64,000 nt of DNA from Algoriphagus sp. TR-M9 (GTDB lineage Bacteria > Bacteroidota > Bacteroidia > Cytophagales > Cyclobacteriaceae). This document shows positions 45,148 through 54,459 of this stretch, piece by piece; position 1 is the stretch's first letter; every line of letters starts with the position of its first letter. The DNA lies in the NCBI RefSeq assembly GCF_027594545.1, contig NZ_CP115160.1, forward strand, positions 3,716,501-3,780,500. The letters run 5' to 3'. The translations under genes and the position numbers were made by a program. The notes under the pieces are model-generated. The model worked only from the letters and a program-made list of their open reading frames with translations. It did no database searches and was not told the origin of the DNA.

Positions 45148-46050
45148 ATGCCAATGTCAACTACCACCAACGACAGCAACCTCAAAAACTGGGGGTTACT
45201 CATTCTTCTATCCCTTATTTGGGGAAGTTCATTTATTCTTATCAAGAGGGGATTGGAAGTATTTTCCCCAGGCGAAGTAGGAGCCTATAGAATCGTCGCT
45301 GCTGCCACTTTTCTATTGCCACTTTCTATTCCAAGAATCAAAAACCTCGATAAAACTCAGATCAAAAATCTGATTATTGTCGGGCTGGTTGGAAGTTTCA
45401 TTCCTGCCTTTCTCTTTGCAAAAGCCCAAACCGAGCTCAGTAGTTCTTTGACAGGGGTATTGAATGCTTTGACTCCACTCTCTGTGGTGGTCATAGGAGC
45501 TTTGTTCTTTAGCTCTAAAATCACTAGACGAAACGGTCTAGGCTTAGCCATTGCATTTATAGGGGTATTTATTCTGGTGACGGTCAAAGAAGGTTCAGGT
45601 TTTGGAGCCTTCAATGACATAAATTCCCATGCATTTTATGTGATTCTTGCCTGTATATGCTATGGGTTCAATTTAAACATCATCAAATACAAGTTTGTCA
45701 AGCTAAAACCTATAGAAATCACTGCGATTTCCCTGGCCCTTGTGCTACCTGTCGCACTTACCTACCTCATGGCAAACACTCAGTTTTCCTATAAAGTGGT
45801 CAATATAGATGGTGCATTAGAGGCTTTGGGGTACCTGACCTTGCTAGGAGTTCTAGGAACAGCTATTGCCTTAATTATTTTTAATATCATGGTCAAAACT
45901 GCCACACCGGTTTTTGCAGCTTCCGTGACTTATATTATCCCAATTGTAGCGATATTCTGGGGCGTATTGGACGGAGAAGTTCTGCTATTGGGGCACTATA
46001 TAGGGATCGCCGCAGTGATCATAGGAGTCTGGGTGGGCAATCGAAGATGA
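45148..46050 (+). CDS. EamA/DMT family transporter
   Basis: Inner-membrane transporter of 300 residues with ten hydrophobic segments arranged as two EamA repeats (GLLILLSLIWGSSFILIKRG at the start, and a second repeat near residue 155, NSHAFYVILACICYGFNLNIIKYK). The family exports amino acids, metabolites or drugs; the substrate is unknown. Start uncertain: ATG at 45148 or 45154, with a GTG at 45130. The gene is monocistronic between convergent and divergent neighbours. Confidence 0.85.
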   Translation: MPMSTTTNDSNLKNWGLLILLSLIWGSSFILIKRGLEVFSPGEVGAYRIVAAATFLLPLSIPRIKNLDKTQIKNLIIVGLVGSFIPAFLFAKAQTELSSSLTGVLNALTPLSVVVIGALFFSSKITRRNGLGLAIAFIGVFILVTVKEGSGFGAFNDINSHAFYVILACICYGFNLNIIKYKFVKLKPIEITAISLALVLPVALTYLMANTQFSYKVVNIDGALEALGYLTLLGVLGTAIALIIFNIMVKTATPVFAASVTYIIPIVAIFWGVLDGEVLLLGHYIGIAAVIIGVWVGNRR

Positions 46051-46055
46051 GTGAC

Positions 46056-47057
46056 CTAATTCGAATAGGAACCGCCTGCATAATCAGATACTAAGCTGCT
46101 ATTAGGCGTTTTGCAATTATCCGGAAAATCATAAAAGATGATGCAATCTGGCAATCCATTTTTAAACAGTACCCGCACCCAGCCCTGGCTATTCCCCATA
46201 AAACCAGAAAATCTATAGTTGGCTTGAATACTAGTAGGACGTCCTTGACTGTCCTTGCCCTGTACTACCAGCCCAGAAATGCTCCCTCGCTGGTATTTGT
46301 TAAAAGCCCAGGTCTCAGCTTGATCCGCAACCAGGTGATCTACAAAGGTGGTTAAATCCTGAGGACCGGTAGGGCCCCCAGCTTCTCGCATCTGCTGATA
46401 TTTACTGATCTCATCCAGCCGGTCAGGCGCATTCCCCAAGGCGTAATTCCTAAGATTTTTTTCAAACCTTCTCAATGCTTCTGAAGCACATGAATTCAGC
46501 TGAAAAAACACAGCCATATCGCTGAGCAATCCTTTAGACTTATGTACCATATCCAGTGAATTGCCTATTGCATTGGGATTAGTCATACTTTCTATGGTAC
46601 TCGGCAAAATATTCATTGCCTGCTCCTTTTCCATCTTTAATTGGGTCTGGTACATATCAGGATCGGCAAATATCCCGCTACCAACAGCTTCATACTCCAC
46701 ACATACCCGACTGACTTCCATGCCATTTTCTGTTGTGACCTCTTCTGTAACGCATATTAAATCCATGATCTCTACCTTATTTTCCGGCAGTTGCTCTGGA
46801 CAGGTGGAACCGAAAGTCCGGAGGTATTTGGAGTAAATCATCAAAAAAATCTGACTGGACGCTGTGATTTCCACATGCTCAAAATGACCTCGGTAGATGT
46901 AATCGTAAAACTCAGCAAAGTAAAGCCCGTCAGTATTCAACGCTTCGTTTGGCGGTTGAGCTAAAGGGATATTTTCTCCAAATGTTCTCAGGGAGACACC
47001 AATTAGGATGACAAAAACCAAGAATATACTCCAGTTGAACCTTTTACAAACAATCAT
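46056..47057 (-). CDS. hypothetical secreted protein, no recognised family
   Basis: Protein of 333 residues with a single N-terminal hydrophobic segment (WSIFLVFVILIGVSLRTFGE) that is a signal peptide or anchor. The mature part has several cysteines (for example in FGSTCPEQLPENK, MDLICVTEEV, SRVCVEYEA, and PDCIIFYDFPDNC) that could form disulfides, an Asp/Glu-rich helical middle, and a C-terminal beta-rich region with IQANYRFSGFMGNSQGWVRVLFKNG. I cannot name a family or function. It stops 6 bases from the convergent EamA gene. Confidence 0.6.
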   Translation of the reverse strand: MIVCKRFNWSIFLVFVILIGVSLRTFGENIPLAQPPNEALNTDGLYFAEFYDYIYRGHFEHVEITASSQIFLMIYSKYLRTFGSTCPEQLPENKVEIMDLICVTEEVTTENGMEVSRVCVEYEAVGSGIFADPDMYQTQLKMEKEQAMNILPSTIESMTNPNAIGNSLDMVHKSKGLLSDMAVFFQLNSCASEALRRFEKNLRNYALGNAPDRLDEISKYQQMREAGGPTGPQDLTTFVDHLVADQAETWAFNKYQRGSISGLVVQGKDSQGRPTSIQANYRFSGFMGNSQGWVRVLFKNGLPDCIIFYDFPDNCKTPNSSLVSDYAGGSYSN

Positions 47058-47302
47058 ATTATCAAAAAAATTAAAGTGTGGAAAGTAGTTTTGAACGCTT
47101 GCCTAATTTTCAAATAATACGGAATTAAAGCAACAAAAATCTATTAATATGCTGATTATACAGCCTTTAAGGCATTTTAAAAAAATCAATTCCCTCCCCC
47201 ATCCAGAAGCAAGCTAAACCTACTACTAGGAAATTGCCACAGCAAAGTTGCTTCTGTGAACGGGAAAGCTCAGCTTGACAAAAAGGGGCCTAAGCTTCAG
47301 CT

Positions 47303-48196
47303 TTAATTCCCTGCCTTAAACGCCTTTTTTTCTTTTTTACTCATTTCAGCGGTGATAATTTCCTCAGGATAGACCACCTCTACTTTTTTCATTTCGGGAA
47401 AGTCAGACTTACCTTCGCGGGAAATGAAACTCATAGGCTTATTCTGGTATTTGAGCTTGGATGTGCCATCCTTTATGGGCTTCATGTTCACTAGACGCAC
47501 ATGCAATCCTGAATTGTATTCTTCTCCGGCCGATTCGGCAAGCACATCTCCAGGAAACACCTCCTGACCCACTTCTACTTTTAGACTCCCAGGTTTTAAT
47601 ACCATGATTTTGGTGAGTGATCCATCTTCATGAAACAACTCAATATAATTTTCGGATCGGTCATAGTCCAGATTTTGCTTCTCATCATACTGATCCATCC
47701 TGATCTCAGTGACCACCCCTTTCCGGGGAGCAAGAACTTCTGTAGGCAAATCAAACCTGAAAGAAATCCCAACATACTCAGTATTTTCTTCCTCGGGTTG
47801 CAGTCGGTTTTGAATATGCGTCATGCGTACTCCTGTAGTTAAAGTCCCTTCAGGAAGAGGAATGAGATATACAGGTTCATCTTTGGACTTAGCATAAAAA
47901 TCTCCTTTTAGGATTGAATAGGAGTAACGGATACTAGTCGCCTGACCTTCTGTTCTACGCTTCAGGGTGGACACCTTCGATCTGCCAGGACGAGCTACTA
48001 CTAATCCCGAGGAACCTATAGGGAGGAGATTGGTGTGTTCGGTCATATCAATCAAAATGGTATAAGGCACCCTATCTGCATTCGTTGCATACAGCTCTAT
48101 ACTTCCGTCATCTTTGTACTCCGTATCCATGGTAACCTGTGCAACAGTAGCTTGAGAATAATAAAGAACAACCAGAAAGAAAGTAATTAATCGCAT
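47303..48196 (-). CDS. M23-like (LytM fold) secreted protein, probably inactive
   Basis: Exported protein of 297 residues: signal peptide (RLITFFLVVLYYSQATVAQ), a beta-rich N-terminal part, and a C-terminal region with the M23/LytM frame: VLAPRKGVVTEIRMDQY, NYIELFHEDGSLTKIMVL, VEVGQEVFPGDVLAESAGEE and SGLHVRLVNM. The usual zinc ligands are mostly missing: the HxxxD motif is replaced by YVGISFRFD, and only one of the last HxH histidines remains. It is therefore probably a non-catalytic M23 fold. ATG 48196 is chosen over 48205; both fit. Confidence 0.7.
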   Translation of the reverse strand: MRLITFFLVVLYYSQATVAQVTMDTEYKDDGSIELYATNADRVPYTILIDMTEHTNLLPIGSSGLVVARPGRSKVSTLKRRTEGQATSIRYSYSILKGDFYAKSKDEPVYLIPLPEGTLTTGVRMTHIQNRLQPEEENTEYVGISFRFDLPTEVLAPRKGVVTEIRMDQYDEKQNLDYDRSENYIELFHEDGSLTKIMVLKPGSLKVEVGQEVFPGDVLAESAGEEYNSGLHVRLVNMKPIKDGTSKLKYQNKPMSFISREGKSDFPEMKKVEVVYPEEIITAEMSKKEKKAFKAGN

Positions 48197-48333
48197 TGAT
48201 AACATTGGAGAGATAAGGACAAAACAACGCTAGACCTATAAAAGCCCAGTTCAGAAACTAAACTACCATTTTTTGAAAACTAAGCCCATTTAGTGTTGAA
48301 AAAAATCCTAGTGCCATCGGCCAAATCAAGGCA

Positions 48334-49407
48334 TCAATGGCCTTTCATCCGTTCTCTCCAGGCAAAAGCAAGCTTTGGCAATTGTTGATAGCTTTTCACA
48401 CCTGCTTTGACTCCCTGAGTTTTGAGAAAAACATCATTTGTCTTCCTGCTGAGCTCGATGGAAAAAGGCTTGATGGCTTCACTGGCCTTCCGCAGTGAAA
48501 TCAAATCGTTTCGGATTCCAGGATCCAGGGTTTTCACCCAGGTCTTGTACTCTTCGGGAGCCATACGATAATAATCAGAGAGCAAATAATTCAGCAACCT
48601 CAGTTGTCCAGAATAACGGAGTAGGGGATCATCGGAATTGGTACAGATCACCCAAGCGATAAAATTTGCTTCTCCTTCATCGGTCACCCCATAGCTATGT
48701 GCCATTTCATGAGCGATAGTAAAGGGCTTCTCCAGTGCGTGCAGCGTGGGATCGATATAGCTTTCTCCGGTAAAAGGAAAATAAATCCCCAAAATACCCA
48801 TTTTTCGCATAAAGCCCGGAGGGGGGAATAGCTTGGTTCTAGGCCTTCCTGTGAAGTTCAAACCAAGCATATCCAGGTTATCGGCAATAGTGGCCCGCAC
48901 CACTTTCTCTAATTCAGGGTATGGTAAAATAGATTCAATGGCCGCTGTATCAGAGCTGATGGCGTTGCGGTATTGGATCGCTAGTCGCTGCGTGATCAGC
49001 ACTTCATTTTTCATTTCATCTAAGTTCATAGATTTTGGCTGAAGTCCGAGTTGCTGCACTATTGGTGTTCGCTGGTAATTAAACCCCCAGAGCACTAAGA
49101 AAAAGAAAACCAATGCTCCTACCCCATTTGCCAGGGCACGAGTGGAGTACATCACTTTGCTTTTCCACCCATTTTTTTTGCGAAGCTTCAAAAAATATAG
49201 CCCCAGGATGAGCAACACCCCTACTATAAACAAATAAACGCTGGGGAAAGGCAGCCTCCCCAGCGTCATGTCAATTACATTCCGGATACCCGGAAAGAAA
49301 ATTCTAGAATAAATTTCGTCTGTGGCTTCTGGGTTCTGAGCAGCCAAATAGCGAATCCCCAAAGCAATGACTCCAAGAATCGCCCAGGACCAATCTCTTT
49401 TCCCCAT
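48334..49407 (-). CDS. DUF3810 domain protein, putative membrane zinc peptidase
   Basis: Membrane protein of 357 residues: three N-terminal hydrophobic segments (WSWAILGVIALGIRYLA, VYLFIVGVLLILGLYFL, ANGVGALVFFFLVLWGF), then a soluble domain with HEMAHSYGVTDEGEANF, a HExxH zinc motif with a downstream Glu as in zincins. DUF3810 proteins are conserved in Bacteroidota and Firmicutes with unknown substrate. ATG 49407 lies 9 bases after the NifU stop, so it is co-transcribed with that gene. Confidence 0.85.
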   Translation of the reverse strand: MGKRDWSWAILGVIALGIRYLAAQNPEATDEIYSRIFFPGIRNVIDMTLGRLPFPSVYLFIVGVLLILGLYFLKLRKKNGWKSKVMYSTRALANGVGALVFFFLVLWGFNYQRTPIVQQLGLQPKSMNLDEMKNEVLITQRLAIQYRNAISSDTAAIESILPYPELEKVVRATIADNLDMLGLNFTGRPRTKLFPPPGFMRKMGILGIYFPFTGESYIDPTLHALEKPFTIAHEMAHSYGVTDEGEANFIAWVICTNSDDPLLRYSGQLRLLNYLLSDYYRMAPEEYKTWVKTLDPGIRNDLISLRKASEAIKPFSIELSRKTNDVFLKTQGVKAGVKSYQQLPKLAFAWRERMKGH

Positions 49408-49416
49408 AAACTAGAC

Positions 49417-49998
49417 TTATACTCCTTCTGCCTCCACTTCCTTCACCTCTGGAAGCATTCTGGTCAGAAGATTTTGGATTCCAGCTTTCAAAGTCACCGT
49501 ACTTGACGGGCATCCTGAGCATGAGCCTTGCAGCTGTACTTTCACCACGCCATCTTGGAAGGAGTGGAATACGATCGCACCGCCGTCTTGCTCCACAGCC
49601 GGACGGATATACTCATCCAGAATCCCCTTGATTTTCTTCACTACTTCTGAATCATTCTCATCAAAAAGCGGATCCTTATCAAATCCAACTGGAACGGGTG
49701 CTTTGCCAGCTTCCAGATACTGCTTGATATGGTCTCGGACTATAGCTTGGATTTCTGCCCACTCTACCTCTTCAGATTTAGTAACTGTCACAAAATTCGA
49801 AGCTATAAAAACGCGCTCCACGGCAGCAAAATTAAAAAGTTCCTGCGCTAAGGGACTGATTTTGGCACTTTCTGCATCAGGAAAATCAAAACTCACTCCC
49901 TCATCCACCAACATAAAATTAGCGACAAACTTCAGGGAGTTTGGGTTTGGATTGGCCTCCATGTAGAGGTGAACTGGTCTTGCTTGTGCTTGTAGCAT
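49417..49998 (-). CDS. NifU family Fe-S cluster scaffold protein (Nfu type)
   Basis: Iron-sulfur carrier of 193 residues. N-terminal Nfu_N domain (YMEANPNPNSLKFVANFML), linker, then the NifU C-terminal domain with the cluster-binding CxxC in VQLQGSCSGCPSSTVTLKAG. It passes [4Fe-4S] clusters to target proteins. Length and order are standard. The start ATG 49998 begins MLQAQARPVHLYME. First gene of a two-gene operon with DUF3810. Alternative starts include MEANPN at residue 13, but the upstream start is kept as it is the longer family form. Confidence 0.93.
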   Translation of the reverse strand: MLQAQARPVHLYMEANPNPNSLKFVANFMLVDEGVSFDFPDAESAKISPLAQELFNFAAVERVFIASNFVTVTKSEEVEWAEIQAIVRDHIKQYLEAGKAPVPVGFDKDPLFDENDSEVVKKIKGILDEYIRPAVEQDGGAIVFHSFQDGVVKVQLQGSCSGCPSSTVTLKAGIQNLLTRMLPEVKEVEAEGV

Positions 49999-50115
49999 GG
50001 TATTCTTGATTTTTGTTTAGAAAACCGATTTGCTGGCTTTAAGTTCCAGCAAATCGAATTTTCATCGGTATTCTTCCCTGAGACTGCAAATGGCTTGCTG
50101 CTTAAGGGTAATAAA

Positions 50116-50853
50116 CTACTGCTTAAATGGATGTCCAGTAGCAGCGTACCAGATGCCACCGTACAGGTGCTTTAGAAATACATCGTCCTCCCAAGCGGAG
50201 TCCACATGACCCAATGCAGTGTAGAAAACCCTGCCGCCCTCGAACTCATGATACCAAGCCATAGGATGGTTTTCACCGTTTCCTTTTGCGACCTTATAGG
50301 TGCTTTCATCTGCATTTAGCAATACATTCAAGTTTGGATTGAGGTCTTTGTACTCATACAGTTCATCTGTCCACATCCAGTTTTTTGGGAGATGCCAAGT
50401 CGAAGGATGATCCTGGTCCACCACTTCCAAGCGCAAAGTCTGCTGAGCCGGATGAGCTAGGAAATATCCGCCCATCATTTTGTTGTACCATGGCCATTCA
50501 TACTCTGAATCAGCCGCAGCATGTACGCCTACCACACCTTTTCCGCTCTGAACAAACTTCTGCAAGGAAGCGCGGGTGTTTTCATCAAAAATAGTTCCTG
50601 TAGTACTGATCAAAATCAATACATCGTATTTCATGAGGCTTTCTTCTTCCAAAACCCTAGGATCTTCGGAGGTGTACACGCTAAAGACCTGCTTCTCCCC
50701 CATTTTCTTCATGGCGGTGACTGCATTTGGGATGGATTGATGGCGGAATCCTGCTGTTTTAGTAAAAACTAAAGCTTTGAATTGCTGTGCTGGGGCTACT
50801 ACAGCGATGCTGAAAATCAGCGCCAGCGTGAAAAGAGTACGTTTTAAGTTCAT
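50116..50853 (-). CDS. ThuA domain-containing protein
   Basis: Secreted class I glutamine amidotransferase-like protein of 245 residues. Signal peptide (LKRTLFTLALIFSIAVVAPAQQ) then the ThuA/trehalose utilisation domain: FTKTAGFRHQSIPNAVTAMK, YDVLILISTTGTIF, GVVGVHAAADSEYEWPWYNKMMGGYF and RVFYTALGHVDSAWED. The ThuA fold is linked to sugar metabolism in Bacteroidota; catalytic role is unsettled. ATG 50853 starts at the signal peptide. Confidence 0.9.
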   Translation of the reverse strand: MNLKRTLFTLALIFSIAVVAPAQQFKALVFTKTAGFRHQSIPNAVTAMKKMGEKQVFSVYTSEDPRVLEEESLMKYDVLILISTTGTIFDENTRASLQKFVQSGKGVVGVHAAADSEYEWPWYNKMMGGYFLAHPAQQTLRLEVVDQDHPSTWHLPKNWMWTDELYEYKDLNPNLNVLLNADESTYKVAKGNGENHPMAWYHEFEGGRVFYTALGHVDSAWEDDVFLKHLYGGIWYAATGHPFKQ

Positions 50854-50918
50854 AGGTTAGAGATATTGGGTTTTGAATTATTATAATATGAATCGTTTTG
50901 ATTGAGCATTGAAAATTC

Positions 50919-51674
50919 TCACTTGACTATTTTAAATTTTTCACCTGCTTCCTTGCGGGAAAATGCATTGAAATGCCACCATTCTGAGCCTATTCCTGCA
51001 AAGCCATTGGAAGTCATTACTTTTCGCAACAACTCCCGGTTGTCTATTTGCGCTGGATTAAGCTTCCCTTCCGCCAGCATTTGATCCTCACGGTCCGGAT
51101 AGGCAGGATAGCCAAAGTAATCGTACCCTGTCCCCATATCTAAAGTGGAATCTGCCTGCATGTCGAAAATGGTCAAATCTACCGCTACACCAAAATTATG
51201 TAAACTTCCAACCTTAGGATCTGCCACATAAAGTGGTTTTAAGCTATCCGGCTTATCCAGATTATCCCAGAGGATCTGCTGCACACTAGCTGGTCTTACT
51301 CCATCGTAAACCAATAAGGTGTAATTGGGATACTCCTTTTTCAGCATTTTCTGGGCTTTGAGCAGACGCTCAGCTACCTCGGGCTGAAGATAAGCTTTGG
51401 TCAGCTCCCCATACACATCTTGGCCGAAGAAATTATCAGTGGTGGAATACTTCAGATCCACCAAAATACCCGGTATCACCTCCGCTACATCTACCAATCC
51501 CTGCGCGATAAGCTGCTTCTCCAATTCTGGTATTTCCAATTCCAATTCTACGTCTTTTACAGGATCCAGTACTTCACGCTGCTGCTCTGAGAAAATCTCT
51601 TGATCGCTTTTCTGCGCCGTACCGCAGCCAGCCAAAATAATTAATAGTGGGATATAGATTTTGTTCACGCTCAA
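50919..51674 (-). CDS. M15 family D-alanyl-D-alanine dipeptidase (VanX/DdpX-like) lipoprotein
   Basis: Zinc dipeptidase of 251 residues. The N-terminus (YIPLLIILAGC) is a lipoprotein signal. A Glu-rich linker precedes the M15 domain with Zn ligands in SLHNFGVAVDLTIFD (SxHxxGxAxD) and EWWHF, with the catalytic Glu just before the last His. It is predicted to cleave D-Ala-D-Ala in the periplasm, as in cell-wall recycling; vancomycin resistance is not implied since no vanA or vanH is near. ATG 51674 lies 4 bases inside the upstream SDR stop (ATGA overlap). Confidence 0.9.
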   Translation of the reverse strand: MSVNKIYIPLLIILAGCGTAQKSDQEIFSEQQREVLDPVKDVELELEIPELEKQLIAQGLVDVAEVIPGILVDLKYSTTDNFFGQDVYGELTKAYLQPEVAERLLKAQKMLKKEYPNYTLLVYDGVRPASVQQILWDNLDKPDSLKPLYVADPKVGSLHNFGVAVDLTIFDMQADSTLDMGTGYDYFGYPAYPDREDQMLAEGKLNPAQIDNRELLRKVMTSNGFAGIGSEWWHFNAFSRKEAGEKFKIVK

Positions 51675-52429
51675 GTGTCTCGTTTTACTAGGGTGGCAGA
51701 AGCCTGTGCGGTGGGCAAAACCACCACATCGGCTATTGTCACATGGGAAGGTCTAGTTACGGCAAACTCCACGATATCCGCAATATCCTGAGCGACCAAT
51801 GGTTCCATGCCTTGATAAACCGTATCGGCTCGTTTGTCATCTCCTTTGAAGCGGACCAGAGAAAATTCAGTTTCTACCAATCCAGGGTGTATAGCGACTA
51901 CGCGAACCCCAAATGGGTTAAGGTCTATACGCATTCCTTTGGTAATAGCGTCAACGGCATGTTTGCTTCCGCAATACACGCTACCGTTTGGATAGACCTC
52001 CTTGGCAGCGATAGACCCTATATTGATAATCATACCTGACTTTCGCGCTGTCATACCTGGAATAATAGCTTTGGACACGTAAAGCAGTCCTTTTACATTG
52101 ATATCCATCATGGCATCCCAATCATCCAGATCCGCAGACTGCACCGGATCCATCCCGTGGGCATTTCCTGCGTTATTGATCAGCACATCTATGTTTTTCC
52201 ATTGCTCGGGTAGATTTTCCAGAATCTCCGCTACTTTTTCACGGTCACGCACATCAAAAACTAAGGGTAAAAACTCAATAGTTGCTGGCAATTCCTGTTT
52301 CAGCTCTTCTAGCCGATTTCCACGCCTACCAGTTGCTATGATGTCGAAGCCTATTTTAGCAAGGGTAATCGCAGCCGCTTTGCCGATTCCTGAAGTTGCT
52401 CCGGTGATTAGGGCAATTTTGTTTTTCAT
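51671..52429 (-). CDS. SDR family NAD(P)-dependent oxidoreductase (YdfG-like)
   Basis: Short-chain dehydrogenase of 252 residues. Cofactor motif TGATSGIGKA, then DVLINNAGNAHG (NAG), the catalytic YxxxK in YCGSKHA and a Ser upstream (IGSIAAKEVYP). It resembles YdfG-type 3-hydroxy acid dehydrogenases, which oxidise L-serine or 3-hydroxypropionate; the substrate here is inferred, not proven. Overlaps the downstream M15 gene by 4 bases, so the two are co-translated. The 432-base gap upstream holds a MITE-like element. Confidence 0.9.
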   Translation of the reverse strand: MKNKIALITGATSGIGKAAAITLAKIGFDIIATGRRGNRLEELKQELPATIEFLPLVFDVRDREKVAEILENLPEQWKNIDVLINNAGNAHGMDPVQSADLDDWDAMMDINVKGLLYVSKAIIPGMTARKSGMIINIGSIAAKEVYPNGSVYCGSKHAVDAITKGMRIDLNPFGVRVVAIHPGLVETEFSLVRFKGDDKRADTVYQGMEPLVAQDIADIVEFAVTRPSHVTIADVVVLPTAQASATLVKRDT

Positions 52430-52450
52430 GTAAGCAAGTTAAAAAATTAT

Positions 52451-52801
52451 GATTATCTCCAATGATGCCAGTCACCTTAGATCCTTCGCTTATCTGGTTG
52501 GAAGACCGATACTACGACTGCGCATAGTACAAGTGACCGAAGACTCCCGCAGGAGCGGGACAGGTTGAAGTGGCCTCAATTCTAAAGTTTTACTTGTGCT
52601 ATATTGCTTTAGCCTCCTTACTGGCAGAAAAGCGGACACACATAAAAACAAAAATGGATATCCACTTTCTTACCAGTAGCGAGAGAAATATGGGTTAAGG
52701 TTTCTTTTCTACGCGCTGTGGACAGTGGATTGTTGTCGGTGGACGATTATCCGCTACTATCCAGCCTCATTCTTTAACTACTGGCATCATTGCGGATAAT
52801 C
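52451..52801. mobile_element. MITE-like non-autonomous element, copy B
   Basis: The ends are 22-base terminal inverted repeats: 52451-52472 (starts GATTATC, ends GATGCCAGT) and 52780-52801 (starts ACTGGCATC, ends GATAATC), matching at about 20 of 22 positions. AAAAAATT lies outside both ends (52441-52448 and 52804-52811), which could be a target-site duplication but is AT-rich. No transposase frame lies inside. The half from 52451 to 52629 is related, in opposite orientation, to 23169-23348. Confidence 0.75.
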
Positions 52802-52861
52802 AGAAAAAATTCAATACTTAATGTTCAAAAGAAAAACCGAATAATTATCAGGCTTTAACCC

Positions 52862-53665
52862 TTACTGGAAATTCAGGTAAACTGTGATTGATTTTCTCTT
52901 TATGGATTCTATGGCACCTTGGAGTTCAGGTAGGGAGTTTTCTGCCTGATAGGCATTTGTGAGGCCATGTGAAAATCGGATTTCAGGAGCAAACTTGAAG
53001 TACTTGAAATAAATCTCGAAACCCATACCTGCTTCTACCGAAAAGTCCTGCCCGGTCATTACTATATCGTCCACATTGGCCTCCTCCTGGTTTTTGGTGC
53101 GGAACTGATAACTCCCTCCGCCCAAAAAGTACATTCTGGTATTATTAAATCTTACCGAGCGATATTTGAAAAGCAAAGGCAACTCCACCATGGTAGCTTC
53201 TGAGCTGTATTCTACGACTTTCCCTAGATTTTCTTCCCCAATTACCACATCTCCCCCTAATAAATCCGTGTTGATTTGGTCATTAAAATAAGTAACAACA
53301 GTCTTATATTCATAAAACCCAACTTTCGGGGTAAAAAGCAAGTGTACTTGATCGTGAAACCTCAGCATCCCAATAAATCCCAGAGAAAAACCGGGGGTAT
53401 ATTTGGGTTGTATGCTTCTGACTATTGATGATGGCCCATTGGGCTCATGGTAAAAGGCATTGGAGTATTTCAGCTGATAGGTACTATTATGCGCAGCCAA
53501 AAAGAATCCATAAGAAAGGGTGCGGTTATCGGAACCGGAGGCCGAAGTCAAGCCAAACATTCCCTGACCAACAACCGGTATCGCCGCTAAGAAAAATACT
53601 AAACCTGTGAGGACTATTTTGTTCCTACGTAGATTGAGCTTATTCCAAATGTAAGTGGTTTGCAT
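52862..53665 (-). CDS. porT: PorT family outer-membrane beta-barrel (T9SS-associated)
   Basis: Outer-membrane protein of 267 residues: signal peptide ([19 protein letters not shown]) then strands such as [65 protein letters not shown] and the final SITVYLNFQ. This matches the PorT/SprT family, required for type IX secretion and gliding in Bacteroidota. The gene order ubiE-porT supports the assignment, as I recall it from other Bacteroidota. ATG 53665 is inside the ubiE 3' end, giving a 52-base overlap. Other T9SS genes are not in the window. Confidence 0.75.
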   Translation of the reverse strand: MQTTYIWNKLNLRRNKIVLTGLVFFLAAIPVVGQGMFGLTSASGSDNRTLSYGFFLAAHNSTYQLKYSNAFYHEPNGPSSIVRSIQPKYTPGFSLGFIGMLRFHDQVHLLFTPKVGFYEYKTVVTYFNDQINTDLLGGDVVIGEENLGKVVEYSSEATMVELPLLFKYRSVRFNNTRMYFLGGGSYQFRTKNQEEANVDDIVMTGQDFSVEAGMGFEIYFKYFKFAPEIRFSHGLTNAYQAENSLPELQGAIESIKRKSITVYLNFQ

Positions 53666-54336
53666 AAGTTGCTGGTGAATCCGACTGTGTTCATTATTCT
53701 CAGAAAATCCAATCCATCCGGAAAGGCCTGCACTGACTCTGGAAGATAAGTATAAGCAGAATTGTCTTTGGATACAATTTTACCGATCTGAGGCAAAATA
53801 GCATTCGAATAAAACGCATAAGCCTGCTTCATCGGTGCTTTGGTGGGCTTGCTGAACTCCAAGATCACAACTTTTCCTCCAGGCTTCAGCACCCGGTACA
53901 TATCAGCCAGTCCTTTTTCCAGATTCTCAAAGTTCCTGACACCAAAGGAAACGATGACCGCATCAAACTTATTATCTTCGAAAAGCAGCCCTTCTGAATC
54001 TCCAAGCTGGAGTTCAATTTTATCCTCCAGCCCTTTTTTCTTCATTTTCTTGCGGCCTTCCTCCAGCATTCCTTCAGAAATATCCACTCCTATGATCTTA
54101 TCCGGGTTAAGGGATAATGCTTCGATCGCAAAATCACCGGTACCTGTAGCGATATCCAGGATCAATTTAGGCTGATCATCTTTCAGGTATTTAATTGCTT
54201 TTTTTCTCCAAGTGATGTCAATTCCCATGCTGAGCACGTGATTGAGCAAATCATATTTGCCGGATATGTTATTGAACATTTCCGCTACCTGATCTTTTTT
54301 GGAGTCTTGCTTGTCTTTGTAAGGAACTACGGCCAT
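53614..54336 (-). CDS. ubiE: demethylmenaquinone methyltransferase
   Basis: SAM-dependent methyltransferase of 240 residues, completing menaquinone synthesis. The N-terminal [25 protein letters not shown]-binding [17 protein letters not shown] and the later [15 protein letters not shown] and GLDFLRIMN are typical of UbiE/MenG. ATG 54336 starts [12 protein letters not shown]; the reading up to 54459 would run into the engB promoter region. It overlaps porT by 52 bases and is divergent from engB. Confidence 0.95.
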   Translation of the reverse strand: MAVVPYKDKQDSKKDQVAEMFNNISGKYDLLNHVLSMGIDITWRKKAIKYLKDDQPKLILDIATGTGDFAIEALSLNPDKIIGVDISEGMLEEGRKKMKKKGLEDKIELQLGDSEGLLFEDNKFDAVIVSFGVRNFENLEKGLADMYRVLKPGGKVVILEFSKPTKAPMKQAYAFYSNAILPQIGKIVSKDNSAYTYLPESVQAFPDGLDFLRIMNTVGFTSNLCKPLTFGISSIYVGTK

Positions 54337-54434
54337 CAGAATTCTGTCTTTGAAAGAGCAATAATAGGCAAGAAACACGAGGAATGGAAAAATGTTAGGG
54401 GTATCTGCCTCCAATTCCATTTCATATAATGTCT

Positions 54435-54442
54435 TACTTTTG
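54435..54442 (+). promoter_or_regulatory. candidate -7 element of engB
   Basis: TACTTTTG fits TAnnTTTG exactly and lies 17 bases before the ATG at 54460, in the gap divergent from ubiE. No clear -33 TTTG at 19-21 bases was found. Confidence 0.35.
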
Positions 54443-54459
54443 TAACCAAATAAAAACAT

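Noticed and set aside
50919..51674. Vancomycin resistance (VanX) locus
   Set aside because: Only a dipeptidase is present, without vanH, vanA or regulators; a housekeeping envelope role fits better.
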